Assembly (NCBI GenBank): GCA_021203585.1
Contig: JAJQAW010000316.1
Location: 1 to 6,227, forward strand
Direction of reading: 5' to 3'
DNA length: 6,227 nt
Origin: Rikenellaceae bacterium
Lineage (GTDB): Bacteria; Bacteroidota; Bacteroidia; Bacteroidales; Rikenellaceae
Part shown: piece by piece, positions 1 to 5,920 of the stretch
Position numbering within the stretch: the stretch's first letter is position 1
Layout of the letters: each line of letters begins with the position of its first letter
The notes under the pieces: generated by a model
What the model was told of the DNA's origin: nothing
Database searches by the model: none
The model's input: the letters and a program-made list of their open reading frames with translations, nothing else
Program-made: the position numbers and the translations under genes

Positions 1-62
1 GACCAACGCGGCCTCTGAGTCGACCAATTATCGGAGTGCTCAAAATCCGCACGGGAGGCTAA
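1..62 (+). other. possible 3' end of an unidentified plus-strand gene
   Basis: The frame starting at base 3 stays open and ends at a TAA at 60-62. Its last residues would be RPIIGVLKIRTGG. The stop lies 9 bases before the hairpin at 71-96, as expected for a gene converging on carB. Other frames on both strands are also open over so short a stretch, so the call is weak. No tRNA features such as a GGTTCGA T-loop are present. Confidence 0.15.
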
Positions 63-96
63 AAATACAAGGAGTAACGGAAAATTCCGTTACTCC
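61..96 (-). terminator. rho-independent terminator of carB
   Basis: Bases 71-82 and 85-96 form a perfect 12-bp inverted repeat (GGAGTAACGGAA / TTCCGTTACTCC), or 11 bp with a 4-base loop. Read on the minus strand it is followed by the T-rich TTGTATTTTT (70-61), and it lies about 37 bases past the carB stop. The plus-strand side has no T run, so termination should mainly act on carB. The stem could still protect the 3' end of a converging transcript. Confidence 0.85.
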
Positions 97-132
97 CAGC
101 ACATTCTAACCAAGATTTAATCCCCTTAGTAT

Positions 133-528
133 CTACATCTTGTATTCTTGCCAACTTTTAATCGGAATATCCTGCATCCCCATTTTGCAAAACGCTTCGA
201 TGAACGCGCTGGCCAGCCGGGCGTTGGTGATCAACGGGATATTGTGGTCGATCGCCCCGCGACGGATTTTATAGCCGTTGGTCAATTCGCGGCGGCTGTG
301 GTTTTTCGGGATATTGACCACCAGTTCGAACGTGTGGTCGGCAATCAGTTCCATAATGTTGTTTTCGGCCTGTTCGTCCGGCCAGCCCACCTGAATGGCG
401 GCTACACCGTTCTCTTTTAGGAACCGGTGCGTACCTCCCGTCGCGTAGATGGTGTATCCGGTGGCTTGGAGGGTTTTACAAGCCTCCAACAAATCCACTT
501 TGGATTTGGTATCTCCCGAAGAGACCAT
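133..528 (-). CDS. carB: out-of-frame C-terminal MGS-like domain of CarB
   Basis: This is the allosteric methylglyoxal-synthase-like domain that belongs at the C-terminus of CarB. In the intact enzyme it binds effectors (ornithine, UMP and IMP in E. coli). Visible family features are a GDTKSKVDLLEACK start, an ATGGTHRFLKENGV loop, VNIPKN, and a conserved end including RRGAIDHNIPLITNARLASAF. The frame ends at TAG (133-135). Its first ATG is at 528, but family-like sequence extends upstream (IAEKNV) to 546, so the ATG is internal to the ancestral gene and not a natural start. It is one frame away from the main carB frame. If translated alone it would give a 131-residue free domain. I regard it as the detached end of a single carB gene. 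Confidence 0.9.
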   Translation of the reverse strand: MVSSGDTKSKVDLLEACKTLQATGYTIYATGGTHRFLKENGVAAIQVGWPDEQAENNIMELIADHTFELVVNIPKNHSRRELTNGYKIRRGAIDHNIPLITNARLASAFIEAFCKMGMQDIPIKSWQEYKM

Positions 529-3349
529 TACGTTTTTTTCGGCAATGATACCCGACGGATATCATGGCGTTGAGCAGGGCTTCGTTGAAATTATCTCCGA
601 TACAACCCACCTCGCCGGTCGAGGACATATCCACACTGAGTACCGGATCGGCGTTATGCAGGCGCGAGAAGGAGAACTGCGAAGCTTTTACCCCGATCCA
701 ATCCACGTCAAAATTCGAATTGTCCCATTTTTCGAACGGGGCATCCAGCATGATGCGGGTAGCCGTTTCGATGAAATTTCGCTTGAGCACCTTGGACACG
801 AAGGGGAAACTGCGCGAGGCGCGGAGATTGCACTCGATGACCTTCACCTCGTTGTTTTTAGCCAGGAACTGCATATTAAATAGACCGCTGATATTGAGCT
901 CTTTGGCGATTTTGCGGCTGACCCGTTTGATTTGCCGGGCGGTTTCGTTGTAAATTTTTTGGGCCGGAAATACCAACGTGGCACCTCCCGAGTATACCCC
1001 GGCAAATTCGATGTGCTCCGAGATGGCGTATTCCACAATCTCGCCGTTTCGGGCCACCGCATCGAATTCGATTTCCTTGGCATTTTGCAGAAACTGGGAA
1101 ACTACCACCGGGAATTCCTTGGAAACCCGGGCGGCCATGTTCAGAAAATTCTCCAGCTCCGTTTCGTCGTAGCAGACATTCATCGCCGCACCCGAAAGCA
1201 CGTAAGAGGGACGAACCAGGACCGGATATCCGACTTTTCGGACAAATTCCCGGACATCTTCCAGGCTGGTCAATTCCTGCCAAGCCGGCTGGTCGATGCC
1301 CAGCTGATCGAGCATCGAAGAGAATTTATGTCGGTTTTCCGCGCGGTCGATGGATAGCGGCGAAGTGCCCAGAATCGGCACATCCTGACGGTGCAGGCGC
1401 ATGGCCAGGTTATTGGGAATCTGTCCTCCGGTCGATACGATCACTCCCTTGGGCACCTCCAGATCCAGTACATCAAGCACGCGCTCAAAGGATAGTTCAT
1501 CGAAATAAAGGCGGTCACACATGTCGTAATCCGTAGAGACGGTTTCCGGATTGTAATTGATCATGATGGACTTATACCCCAGTTTGCGGGCCGTTTGAAC
1601 GGCATTTACCGAGCACCAGTCGAATTCGACGGAACTCCCGATCCGATAAGCTCCCGAACCGAGAACCACGACCGATTTTTCATTCTTGAAATAGGGAACC
1701 GCATGTTCCGAACCGTCATAAGTCAGGTAGAGGTAATTGGTCAATTCGGGATCTTCCGAAGCCACGGTATTGATGCGTTTTACCGAGGGAACGATCCCCG
1801 CTTTTTTTCGGGCCGAGCGAACGCGGAGCGATTCGCGTTCCATATTTCCGCTCGGTTTCTCCACGAAGCGGGCAATCTGGAAGTCGGAAAATCCCAAACG
1901 CTTGGCCTCCCACAGTACCGCTTGCGGAACCTCGTCGATTTTACCGTAACGTTGCAATTCGAGGGAATAATCGTGAATGTTTTTCAATTTTCCCAGGAAC
2001 CAGGCGTCGATTTTGGTCAACTCTTGAATCCGGTCTACCGTGTAGCCGGCTTCAAAGGCTTTGGCTATGGCGAAGATACGCATATCGGTCGGATTGGCGA
2101 GCTCTTTTTCGATGTCCTCGAATTCCAGTTCATGGTTTCCCACAAAACCGTGCATGCCCTGCCCGATCATGCGCAACCCTTTCTGGATGATCTCGTCGAA
2201 TGTTTGGCCGATGGACATAATTTCTCCCACCGATTTCATGCTGGATCCGATTTGCCGGGAGACCCCTACGAATTTACCCAAATCCCAACGGGGAATTTTC
2301 ACGATCATGTAATCGACCGACGGAGCCTGATAAGCCGAATTCGGAGTTCCCATCTCCCCGATCTGGTCCAAAGAATACCCCAGCGCCAGTTTAGCCGCCA
2401 CGAAAGCCAGCGAATAACCGCTTGCTTTGGAGGCCAGCGCCGAAGAGCGGCTCAGGCGGGCGTTGATTTCGATGATCCGGTAATCGTTCGTCTGAGCGTT
2501 GTAGGCATACTGGATATTACACTCTCCGACGATGCCGATGTGCCGCACTACCTGGCGGGCGATTTCTTCGAGCTGCAGGATCTGGTCTTTGCGCAGCGTG
2601 CAAATCGGGGCGACCACGATGCTTTCTCCGGTATGGATCCCGAGCGGGTCTACGTTTTCCATCGGCACCACCGTGAAGCAGTGGTCGTTTTTGTCGCGGA
2701 TCACCTCGAACTCGATCTCTTTCCATCCTTTGAGCGATTCTTCCACCAAAATTTGTTTGGAATAAGCAAAGGCGCTTTGGCAGTGTATTTTAAAATCTTC
2801 GAGATTGGCACAGATCCCGCTTCCCAGTCCTCCCAGTGCGTAAGCCGAGCGGACCATGACCGGAAAACCGATCTTTTGGGCGGCCGCGATGGCATCTTCC
2901 ATCGACTCCACCGCCTGGCTGACGGGAGTTTTAGCTTGGATTTCATCCAACTTTTTGACAAACAGGTCGCGGTCTTCGGTAGTCATGATCGCTTCGACGG
3001 AGGTACCCAGTACCTGCACGCCGTATTTTTCGAGCGTACCGTTGAGATACATTTCCGTACCGCAGTTCAAAGCGGTTTGCCCGCCGAAAGCCAGGAGAAT
3101 CCCGTCGGGTTTCTCTTTTTTGATGATCTCCTCGACAAAAAACGGGGTTACGGGCAGGAAGTAGACCTGATCGGCCACCCCTTCCGAGGTTTGGATGGTG
3201 GCGATATTGGGGTTGATCAGGACGGTATAAATGCCTTCTTCGCGCAGAGCTTTGAGGGCTTGCGAACCGGAGTAGTCGAATTCCCCGGCCTGACCGATCT
3301 TAAGCGCTCCCGAGCCGAGCACGATCGCTTTTTTGATTTGTTTATTCAC
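476..3349 (-). CDS. carB: carbamoyl-phosphate synthase large subunit, frameshifted before its allosteric domain
   Basis: CarB makes carbamoyl phosphate from bicarbonate, two ATP and ammonia supplied by the CarA glutaminase, feeding arginine and pyrimidine synthesis in the cytoplasm. Numbered from the GTG at 3349, residues 1-395 are the carboxyphosphate half (LGSGALKIGQAGEFDYSGSQ, GGQTALNCG, ATP-grasp IIEINARLSRSSALASKA near 292). About 396-545 is the oligomerisation region. About 555-934 is the carbamoyl-phosphate half (VVLGSGAYRIGSSVEFDW, STGGQIPNNLA, CNLRASRSFPFVSK near 840). The GTG is chosen because NKQIKKAIVLGSGALKIG aligns with family N-termini; the ATG at 3508 would add 53 unrelated residues and run through the promoter. 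After Tyr934 the frame gives 23 alien residues and stops at 476. Rejoined with 133-546 the protein would be about 1072 residues, the normal length. No carA lies in the window. Confidence 0.95.
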   Translation of the reverse strand: MNKQIKKAIVLGSGALKIGQAGEFDYSGSQALKALREEGIYTVLINPNIATIQTSEGVADQVYFLPVTPFFVEEIIKKEKPDGILLAFGGQTALNCGTEMYLNGTLEKYGVQVLGTSVEAIMTTEDRDLFVKKLDEIQAKTPVSQAVESMEDAIAAAQKIGFPVMVRSAYALGGLGSGICANLEDFKIHCQSAFAYSKQILVEESLKGWKEIEFEVIRDKNDHCFTVVPMENVDPLGIHTGESIVVAPICTLRKDQILQLEEIARQVVRHIGIVGECNIQYAYNAQTNDYRIIEINARLSRSSALASKASGYSLAFVAAKLALGYSLDQIGEMGTPNSAYQAPSVDYMIVKIPRWDLGKFVGVSRQIGSSMKSVGEIMSIGQTFDEIIQKGLRMIGQGMHGFVGNHELEFEDIEKELANPTDMRIFAIAKAFEAGYTVDRIQELTKIDAWFLGKLKNIHDYSLELQRYGKIDEVPQAVLWEAKRLGFSDFQIARFVEKPSGNMERESLRVRSARKKAGIVPSVKRINTVASEDPELTNYLYLTYDGSEHAVPYFKNEKSVVVLGSGAYRIGSSVEFDWCSVNAVQTARKLGYKSIMINYNPETVSTDYDMCDRLYFDELSFERVLDVLDLEVPKGVIVSTGGQIPNNLAMRLHRQDVPILGTSPLSIDRAENRHKFSSMLDQLGIDQPAWQELTSLEDVREFVRKVGYPVLVRPSYVLSGAAMNVCYDETELENFLNMAARVSKEFPVVVSQFLQNAKEIEFDAVARNGEIVEYAISEHIEFAGVYSGGATLVFPAQKIYNETARQIKRVSRKIAKELNISGLFNMQFLAKNNEVKVIECNLRASRSFPFVSKVLKRNFIETATRIMLDAPFEKWDNSNFDVDWIGVKASQFSFSRLHNADPVLSVDMSSTGEVGCIGDNFNEALLNAMISVGYHCRKKRNGLFGRYQIQSGFVGGL
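547..547 (-). other. carB: frameshift lesion within carB
   Basis: On the coding strand GGG TAT (553-548) is followed by one C (547) and then ATT GCC GAA AAA AAC (546-532). Adding two bases to complete an Arg codon gives SVGYRIAEKNV. From memory, Bacteroides CarB reads SVGYRIPKKN here with the same spacing. Removing one base instead gives SVGIIAEKNV, one residue short. Family-like sequence resumes before the A7 run at 533-539, so a simple homopolymer miscount in that run does not explain the lesion well. Confidence 0.85.
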
Positions 3350-3387
3350 GGGTATCTGGGTTTTAGGATTTTTCGGTACGGACCGCA

Positions 3388-3395
3388 CAAAAATA
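3388..3395 (-). promoter_or_regulatory. carB promoter -7 box
   Basis: The minus strand reads TATTTTTG, an exact match to the Bacteroidetes -7 consensus TAnnTTTG. It would put the transcript start near 3381 and give a leader of about 30 bases before the GTG at 3349. No TTTG lies at the usual 19-21-base distance upstream; the nearest, within TTTTGCGCT, is 12 bases away. The -33 element is therefore weak or replaced by an activator. Confidence 0.5.
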
Positions 3396-3403
3396 GTAAA
3401 AAA

Positions 3404-3440
3404 AGCGCAAAATAACTGTCGAACAAGAGGAAGCGCAAAA
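3404..3440 (-). repeat. paired direct repeat TTTTGCGCT upstream of carB
   Basis: TTTTGCGCT (minus strand) occurs at 3404-3412 and again at 3432-3440, 28 bases apart start to start. The pair sits just upstream of the carB -7 box and covers the region where the -33 element should be. This position suits a transcription-factor binding pair, but no factor can be named from sequence. Confidence 0.35.
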
Positions 3441-3569
3441 GTTTTTGGCGTCGCATTATTTGACCCAACCAAGCCGTGCGGGGAGAGGAATCCTGCTTCC
3501 GAGTTCATCAGGCGGCAAGCAGTTGCTCCGAAAGGGAACTTTAAAACGAAGATGGGGGCGGCTTACTCA

Positions 3570-3615
3570 AAGTGCAGTCCCTGCCGGCATAGACCCGGCC
3601 GCGCAGGGAGCACTT
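3570..3615. ncRNA. strong hairpin, possible structured RNA element
   Basis: AAGTGC (3570-3575) pairs with GCACTT (3610-3615), TCCCTGC (3578-3584) with GCAGGGA (3603-3609), and CGGC (3585-3588) with GCCG (3598-3601). That is 17 base pairs with a 2-base bulge on one side, a 1-base bulge on the other and a 9-base loop. No T run follows on either strand, so it is not an ordinary terminator. It could be part of a small RNA, a decayed gene, or a protein-binding cruciform. I do not recognise an RNA family. Confidence 0.3.
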
Positions 3616-3805
3616 CACAATCGATCTGCAAACCATGTGTTTCCTGTAAAAGCAGTGTCCTCCGGTTTGCGTACCGATAAAAAGTGCCTGCCCGGATCGG
3701 CCAATCGCCCGTGCGAGGGCTCATTATTCCGAGCGAATCGATCCTGAAGCATGTTATTCCAAGAGCCGGAAAAACAGAAGCTTCGAAGCAAATACCCAGA
3801 AGCAA

Positions 3806-3850
3806 GCCCCATGAAAACTCCGCAAAGATCGGCAGAAGCTCTCATGGGGC
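3806..3850 (-). terminator. hairpin downstream of the DUF3826-like gene, possible terminator
   Basis: GCCCCATGA (3806-3814) and TCATGGGGC (3842-3850) are perfect 9-base inverted repeats separated by 27 bases. They lie 31 bases past the stop of the minus-strand gene ending at 3882. Read on the minus strand, the stem is followed by only scattered Ts (TTGCTTCTGGG), so termination by this element would be weak or rho-dependent. Confidence 0.35.
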
Positions 3851-3881
3851 GCACCCGTTTTTCGAAACTCCGGGTTCCGAG

Positions 3882-4547
3882 TTATTCCTGTTTGGCCGCG
3901 TTGATACGATCCACCCAGTCCTTGTAAATCTTACGCCAGTTGCGGTCGTTCTGATACAACCACAATTCGATCTGCGTTTTGTAAATTTTAAAGATGGCTG
4001 AAATCTGATCGTTATTTTTGTAATCGATCGCCTCTTCACGGGCCTTTTTGAGCATCTCCAGGATGTAGGCCTCTTCTTCCGGGGTCATATCGAGGATGTA
4101 TTCGCGGTATCCCTGCATGGTGAAGGCCACTTTGCCGATCGTGTATTCATCCAGGATTTGTTCGACTTGCTCTTCGGTCAGATCCGCGCGCAAGCCCTCC
4201 ATCACTGCGGTATGGACACTGGACGGAATGGCCGAGACGGCAATCATCTGGCGGTCGAGCTTGTTGAGTTTTCCACCGGTACGGGGATTGATTCCCTTCG
4301 GCACATCGGTGAAGGGATGGGTATTGTGCCAGTCGCGCACGGCCATCAGGTATGTGGTAATCACTTCGATCACGCGGCTCTCTTTATCCGGATCGTTTAA
4401 CTCCAGTTTATCGACCCATTTGGTCGCCCGGTCGCGCTGTTGTTGAATTTCCGCCGCACGTTTTTCCGGATCGGTTTGAATCTGGGCCTTCACGGTTGCC
4501 GATGCGGCCAGTGTCATCAGTGCAACCAGAATCATCAATTTTCTCAT
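3882..4547 (-). CDS. secreted DUF3826-like protein
   Basis: This is a 221-residue exported protein of unknown function. Residues 1-21 are a signal peptide: MRK, the hydrophobic stretch LMILVALMTLAAS, then TVKA with cleavage likely before Gln22, a common signal peptidase I pattern in Bacteroidetes. There is no lipobox Cys. The mature part is mostly charged helix. LTEEQVEQILDEYT (123-136), GYREYILDMTPEEEAYI (146-162), KKAREEAIDY (167-176) and IFKIYKTQIELWL (185-197) follow the order I recall for DUF3826: a Gln-rich helix, a tyrosine segment, an AREEAMD-like helix, then a FgKYKgrIn-like motif and a final Trp-containing helix. The ATG at 4547 is chosen because it starts the signal peptide; the open frame reaches 4736 but that extension runs through the promoter. 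DUF3826 genes are often near polysaccharide-use genes in Bacteroidetes; none are visible here. The family assignment is from memory of its motifs. Confidence 0.75.
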   Translation of the reverse strand: MRKLMILVALMTLAASATVKAQIQTDPEKRAAEIQQQRDRATKWVDKLELNDPDKESRVIEVITTYLMAVRDWHNTHPFTDVPKGINPRTGGKLNKLDRQMIAVSAIPSSVHTAVMEGLRADLTEEQVEQILDEYTIGKVAFTMQGYREYILDMTPEEEAYILEMLKKAREEAIDYKNNDQISAIFKIYKTQIELWLYQNDRNWRKIYKDWVDRINAAKQE

Positions 4548-4663
4548 CTCTTGTATCTTTTTAAGTTTTAACTTACTCCATCGGAACATGGAATCTCTCG
4601 CCGCATTCCCGTGAACACCGACACCCGAGGGGGCCGGAAGTAGTGCCGAGCCGGCTGTATCTT

Positions 4664-4696
4664 CAAAAATACTTAAAAAAACAAAAGCAAAACAAA
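4664..4696 (-). promoter_or_regulatory. promoter of the DUF3826-like gene
   Basis: The minus strand carries TTTG (4696-4693), a 21-base spacer and TATTTTTG (4671-4664). Both boxes match the Bacteroidetes primary sigma consensus TTTG / TAnnTTTG, with spacing at the upper end of the usual 19-21. The transcript would start near 4657, giving an unusually long leader of about 110 bases before the ATG at 4547. The promoter begins about 40 bases past the terminator of the preceding gene, so this gene appears to be its own unit. Confidence 0.65.
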
Positions 4697-4734
4697 AGAA
4701 ACGAAAATCTAATTCTTTTCTAATTAACCGCATC

Positions 4735-4759
4735 AAAAAGGGATATCTTCCGATATCCC
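4735..4759 (-). terminator. rho-independent terminator of the small acidic gene
   Basis: GGGATATC (4740-4747), loop TTCC and GATATCCC (4752-4759) form a perfect 8-bp stem. On the minus strand it is followed at once by TTTTT (4739-4735). It lies 27 bases past the TAA of the small gene ending at 4787. This is independent evidence that the small gene region is, or was, a transcribed unit. Confidence 0.8.
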
Positions 4760-4786
4760 CGTAGTTAGTTTTCCCGATGGTAAAAA

Positions 4787-4969
4787 TTAGCCGCGATCGA
4801 GCGTATTGGGATCAGGACTGTTGATATCGATGTCCTACGCAAGTTCCTGTTCGCTAACCTTGCCGTCCGTAGCTTCGGCGGGATCGATGGGATTGTCCAT
4901 ATCGGGATAAATTGGGAAAGGATTTGTATTTTCTTCAGATTCTACTGATTTTCTATTTTCTGGTTCCAT
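4787..4969 (-). pseudogene. small acidic protein gene with an internal TAG
   Basis: From the ATG at 4969 the frame reads MEPENRKSVESEENTNP, FPIYPDMDNPIDPAEATDG, KVSEQELA, then TAG (4837-4835), then DIDINSPDPNTLDRG and TAA (4787-4789). The whole is 60 codons plus the final stop. Both sides of the TAG have the same acidic, Asp/Pro/Asn-rich character, and the terminator follows the second stop and not the first. So the TAG probably replaced a sense codon such as CAG, TAC/TAT or GAG. If the TAG is real, a 44-residue product remains. I do not know the function; short acidic Pro-rich proteins of this type are common hypothetical proteins in Bacteroidales. It is divergent from efp, separated by 141 bases. 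A near-match GTAATTTG on the minus strand around 5003-5010 could be its -7 box. Confidence 0.55.
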
Positions 4970-5037
4970 AATGCACGGTTATACGGTCTGTCCCGTACCT
5001 TGCAAATTACGTACCGGAATGCAGCATGCACAGAGGG

Positions 5038-5069
5038 CTTGGATAATTGCCAAAAAAAACAGATATTTG
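5038..5069 (+). promoter_or_regulatory. candidate efp promoter
   Basis: CTTG (5038-5041), a 20-base spacer and GATATTTG (5062-5069) fit the Bacteroidetes TTTG / TAnnTTTG pattern with one mismatch in each box. The transcript would start near 5076, with a leader of about 35 bases before the efp ATG. The shared 141-base gap also has to hold the promoter of the divergent small gene. Confidence 0.5.
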
Positions 5070-5110
5070 CACCTCTACGAAAAATCATAACCGAATAAGA
5101 ATCAATATTT

Positions 5111-5677
5111 ATGGCTAGCACTGCTGACATCAAAAACGGGTTGTGCATCGAAATGAACGGCAAAACCTTTTCCGTTGTGGAATTTCTCCATGTTAAACCG
5201 GGGAAAGGCCTCGCTTTCGTGCGCACCAAACTGAAAAATCTGGAAAACGGACGGGTGATCGATCATACCTTTTCTTCCGGCGAAAAAATCGATCCGGTAC
5301 GCGTAGAACGCCGCCCGTACCAATATCTATACGAAGACGATATGGGTGCGAATTTTATGCACAGCGAGACATTCGAGCAAATCCAGATCGACAAAAACCT
5401 GATCGAGAACGCCGATTTGATGCGGGAAGGTCAAATGGTCGAAGTGATGTTCCACACCGAAAAGGAACAAGTACTGACGGCCGAACTTCCTCCGATCATC
5501 GATATGGAGGTGACTTATACCGAACCGGGTGTCAAAGGTGATACCGCCTCGACCAATTCGCTCAAACCGGCCACCGTGGATACCGGTGCCACCATAAAAG
5601 TACCGCTATTTATCAATACGGGCGACAAAATCCGCGTGGATACCCGCACGCGGGAATACCGCGAACGGGTAAAATAA
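5111..5677 (+). CDS. efp: translation elongation factor P
   Basis: EF-P binds the ribosome between the P and E sites and speeds peptide bond formation at runs of proline. The protein has 188 residues, the normal length. Domain I (about 1-63) carries the loop [10 protein letters not shown]; Lys32 matches the E. coli Lys34 that is beta-lysylated there. The modification in Bacteroidetes cannot be told from this sequence. Domain II (about 64-127) includes [10 protein letters not shown] and [10 protein letters not shown]. Domain III (about 128-188) has [28 protein letters not shown] and ends [12 protein letters not shown], the EF-P signature region. The ATG at 5111 gives a family-like start ([17 protein letters not shown]). 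No clear Shine-Dalgarno sequence is present, as usual in this phylum. No lesion is seen. No lysine-modifying enzyme gene (epmA or epmB) lies in the window. Confidence 0.97.
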   Translation: MASTADIKNGLCIEMNGKTFSVVEFLHVKPGKGLAFVRTKLKNLENGRVIDHTFSSGEKIDPVRVERRPYQYLYEDDMGANFMHSETFEQIQIDKNLIENADLMREGQMVEVMFHTEKEQVLTAELPPIIDMEVTYTEPGVKGDTASTNSLKPATVDTGATIKVPLFINTGDKIRVDTRTREYRERVK

Positions 5678-5714
5678 GCCTCTCGCTTCGGATACGACTT
5701 TCGGCGGACGGAAT

Positions 5715-5732
5715 AACCGGCCGCCGGTTTTT
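5715..5732 (+). terminator. rho-independent terminator of efp
   Basis: AACCGG (5715-5720) and CCGGTT (5724-5729) form a 6-bp stem with a 3-base loop, followed by Ts to 5732. It lies 38 bases past the efp stop. An alternative pairing of GGCGG (5703-5707) with CCGCC (5721-5725) is possible, so the folded form is uncertain. Confidence 0.65.
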
Positions 5733-5890
5733 ACGTTCCCGTAAACCATACGGCAGCCATCCCCTTACCGGTCAAAAGGTACGTGGTTCCTCCCGCACTT
5801 TCTACTTGAACAGGAAACGAGCCATTTCTCAAAAATTCGATTTTGTATAAACCGGATGGCCGGCTTACCAGTAATTTACCGGGGATACAT
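5731..5890 (-). pseudogene. possible small minus-strand gene with a frameshift near its start
   Basis: On the minus strand a frame is open from 5937 to the TAA at 5731-5733 with no ATG near its beginning. From 5880 down it reads GKLLVSRPSGLYKIEFL, RNGSFPVQVESAGG, TTYLLTGKGMAAVWFTGT. This is rich in beta-formers and glycine and looks more like real protein than chance. An ATG at 5890-5888 is followed by TAT CCC and one surplus C in the CCCC run (GGGG at 5881-5884 on plus). Dropping one C gives MYPGKLLVSRPSGLYKIEF and a 52-residue protein. I recognise no family. The opposite strand is also open over part of this stretch, so the call is tentative. Confidence 0.3.
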
Positions 5891-5920
5891 CTTTTTCGAG
5901 AACCACTTAAACAATCGTTT

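Larger units (their letters stand above)
3441..3881. other. gene-free, structured intergenic stretch
   Basis: I find no credible protein gene here. The open frames on both strands have low-complexity-free but unfamiliar products, no consistent start context, and resemble no family. No tRNA, rRNA, RNase P, tmRNA or SRP RNA signature is recognisable. What is present is several inverted repeats: CTGCTTCCG / CGGCAAGCAG (3493-3522, one bulge), the strong stem at 3570-3615, a short GCCC/GGGC stem at 3707-3720, and the 9-bp repeat at 3806-3850. TTATTCC occurs at 3724 and 3754. Confidence 0.5.

Noticed and set aside
1..60. tRNA-like CTCAAAATCC segment
   Set aside because: No acceptor stem, no T-loop GGTTCGA and no 7-base anticodon loop on a 5-bp stem can be formed.
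533..539. Programmed -1 ribosomal frameshift at the A7 run in carB
   Set aside because: A -1 shift gives ACG TAA, an immediate stop; family-like sequence also resumes before the run, so the lesion is upstream of it.
1595..3415. A 606-codon open frame on the plus strand opposite carB
   Set aside because: It lies antisense to the well-conserved CarB catalytic region, has shadow-like composition rich in His, Arg, Phe and Asp, and matches no family I know.
3350..3508. Upstream ATG at 3508 extending CarB by 53 residues
   Set aside because: The extension is unlike any CarB N-terminus and would cover the -7 box and direct repeats; the GTG at 3349 aligns with the family start.
3563..3854. Overlapping minus-strand frames of about 80 codons between carB and the DUF3826-like gene
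   Set aside because: They overlap each other in different frames, show no familiar motifs, and run through strong hairpins.
4548..4736. N-terminal extension of the DUF3826-like protein to an ATG at 4736
   Set aside because: It would bury the signal peptide about 63 residues inside the protein and cross the promoter at 4664-4696.
5810..5920. Upstream extension of the final plus-strand gene
   Set aside because: The frame is open to 5810 but contains no ATG or GTG, and the residues before 5921 do not continue the beta-strand pattern.
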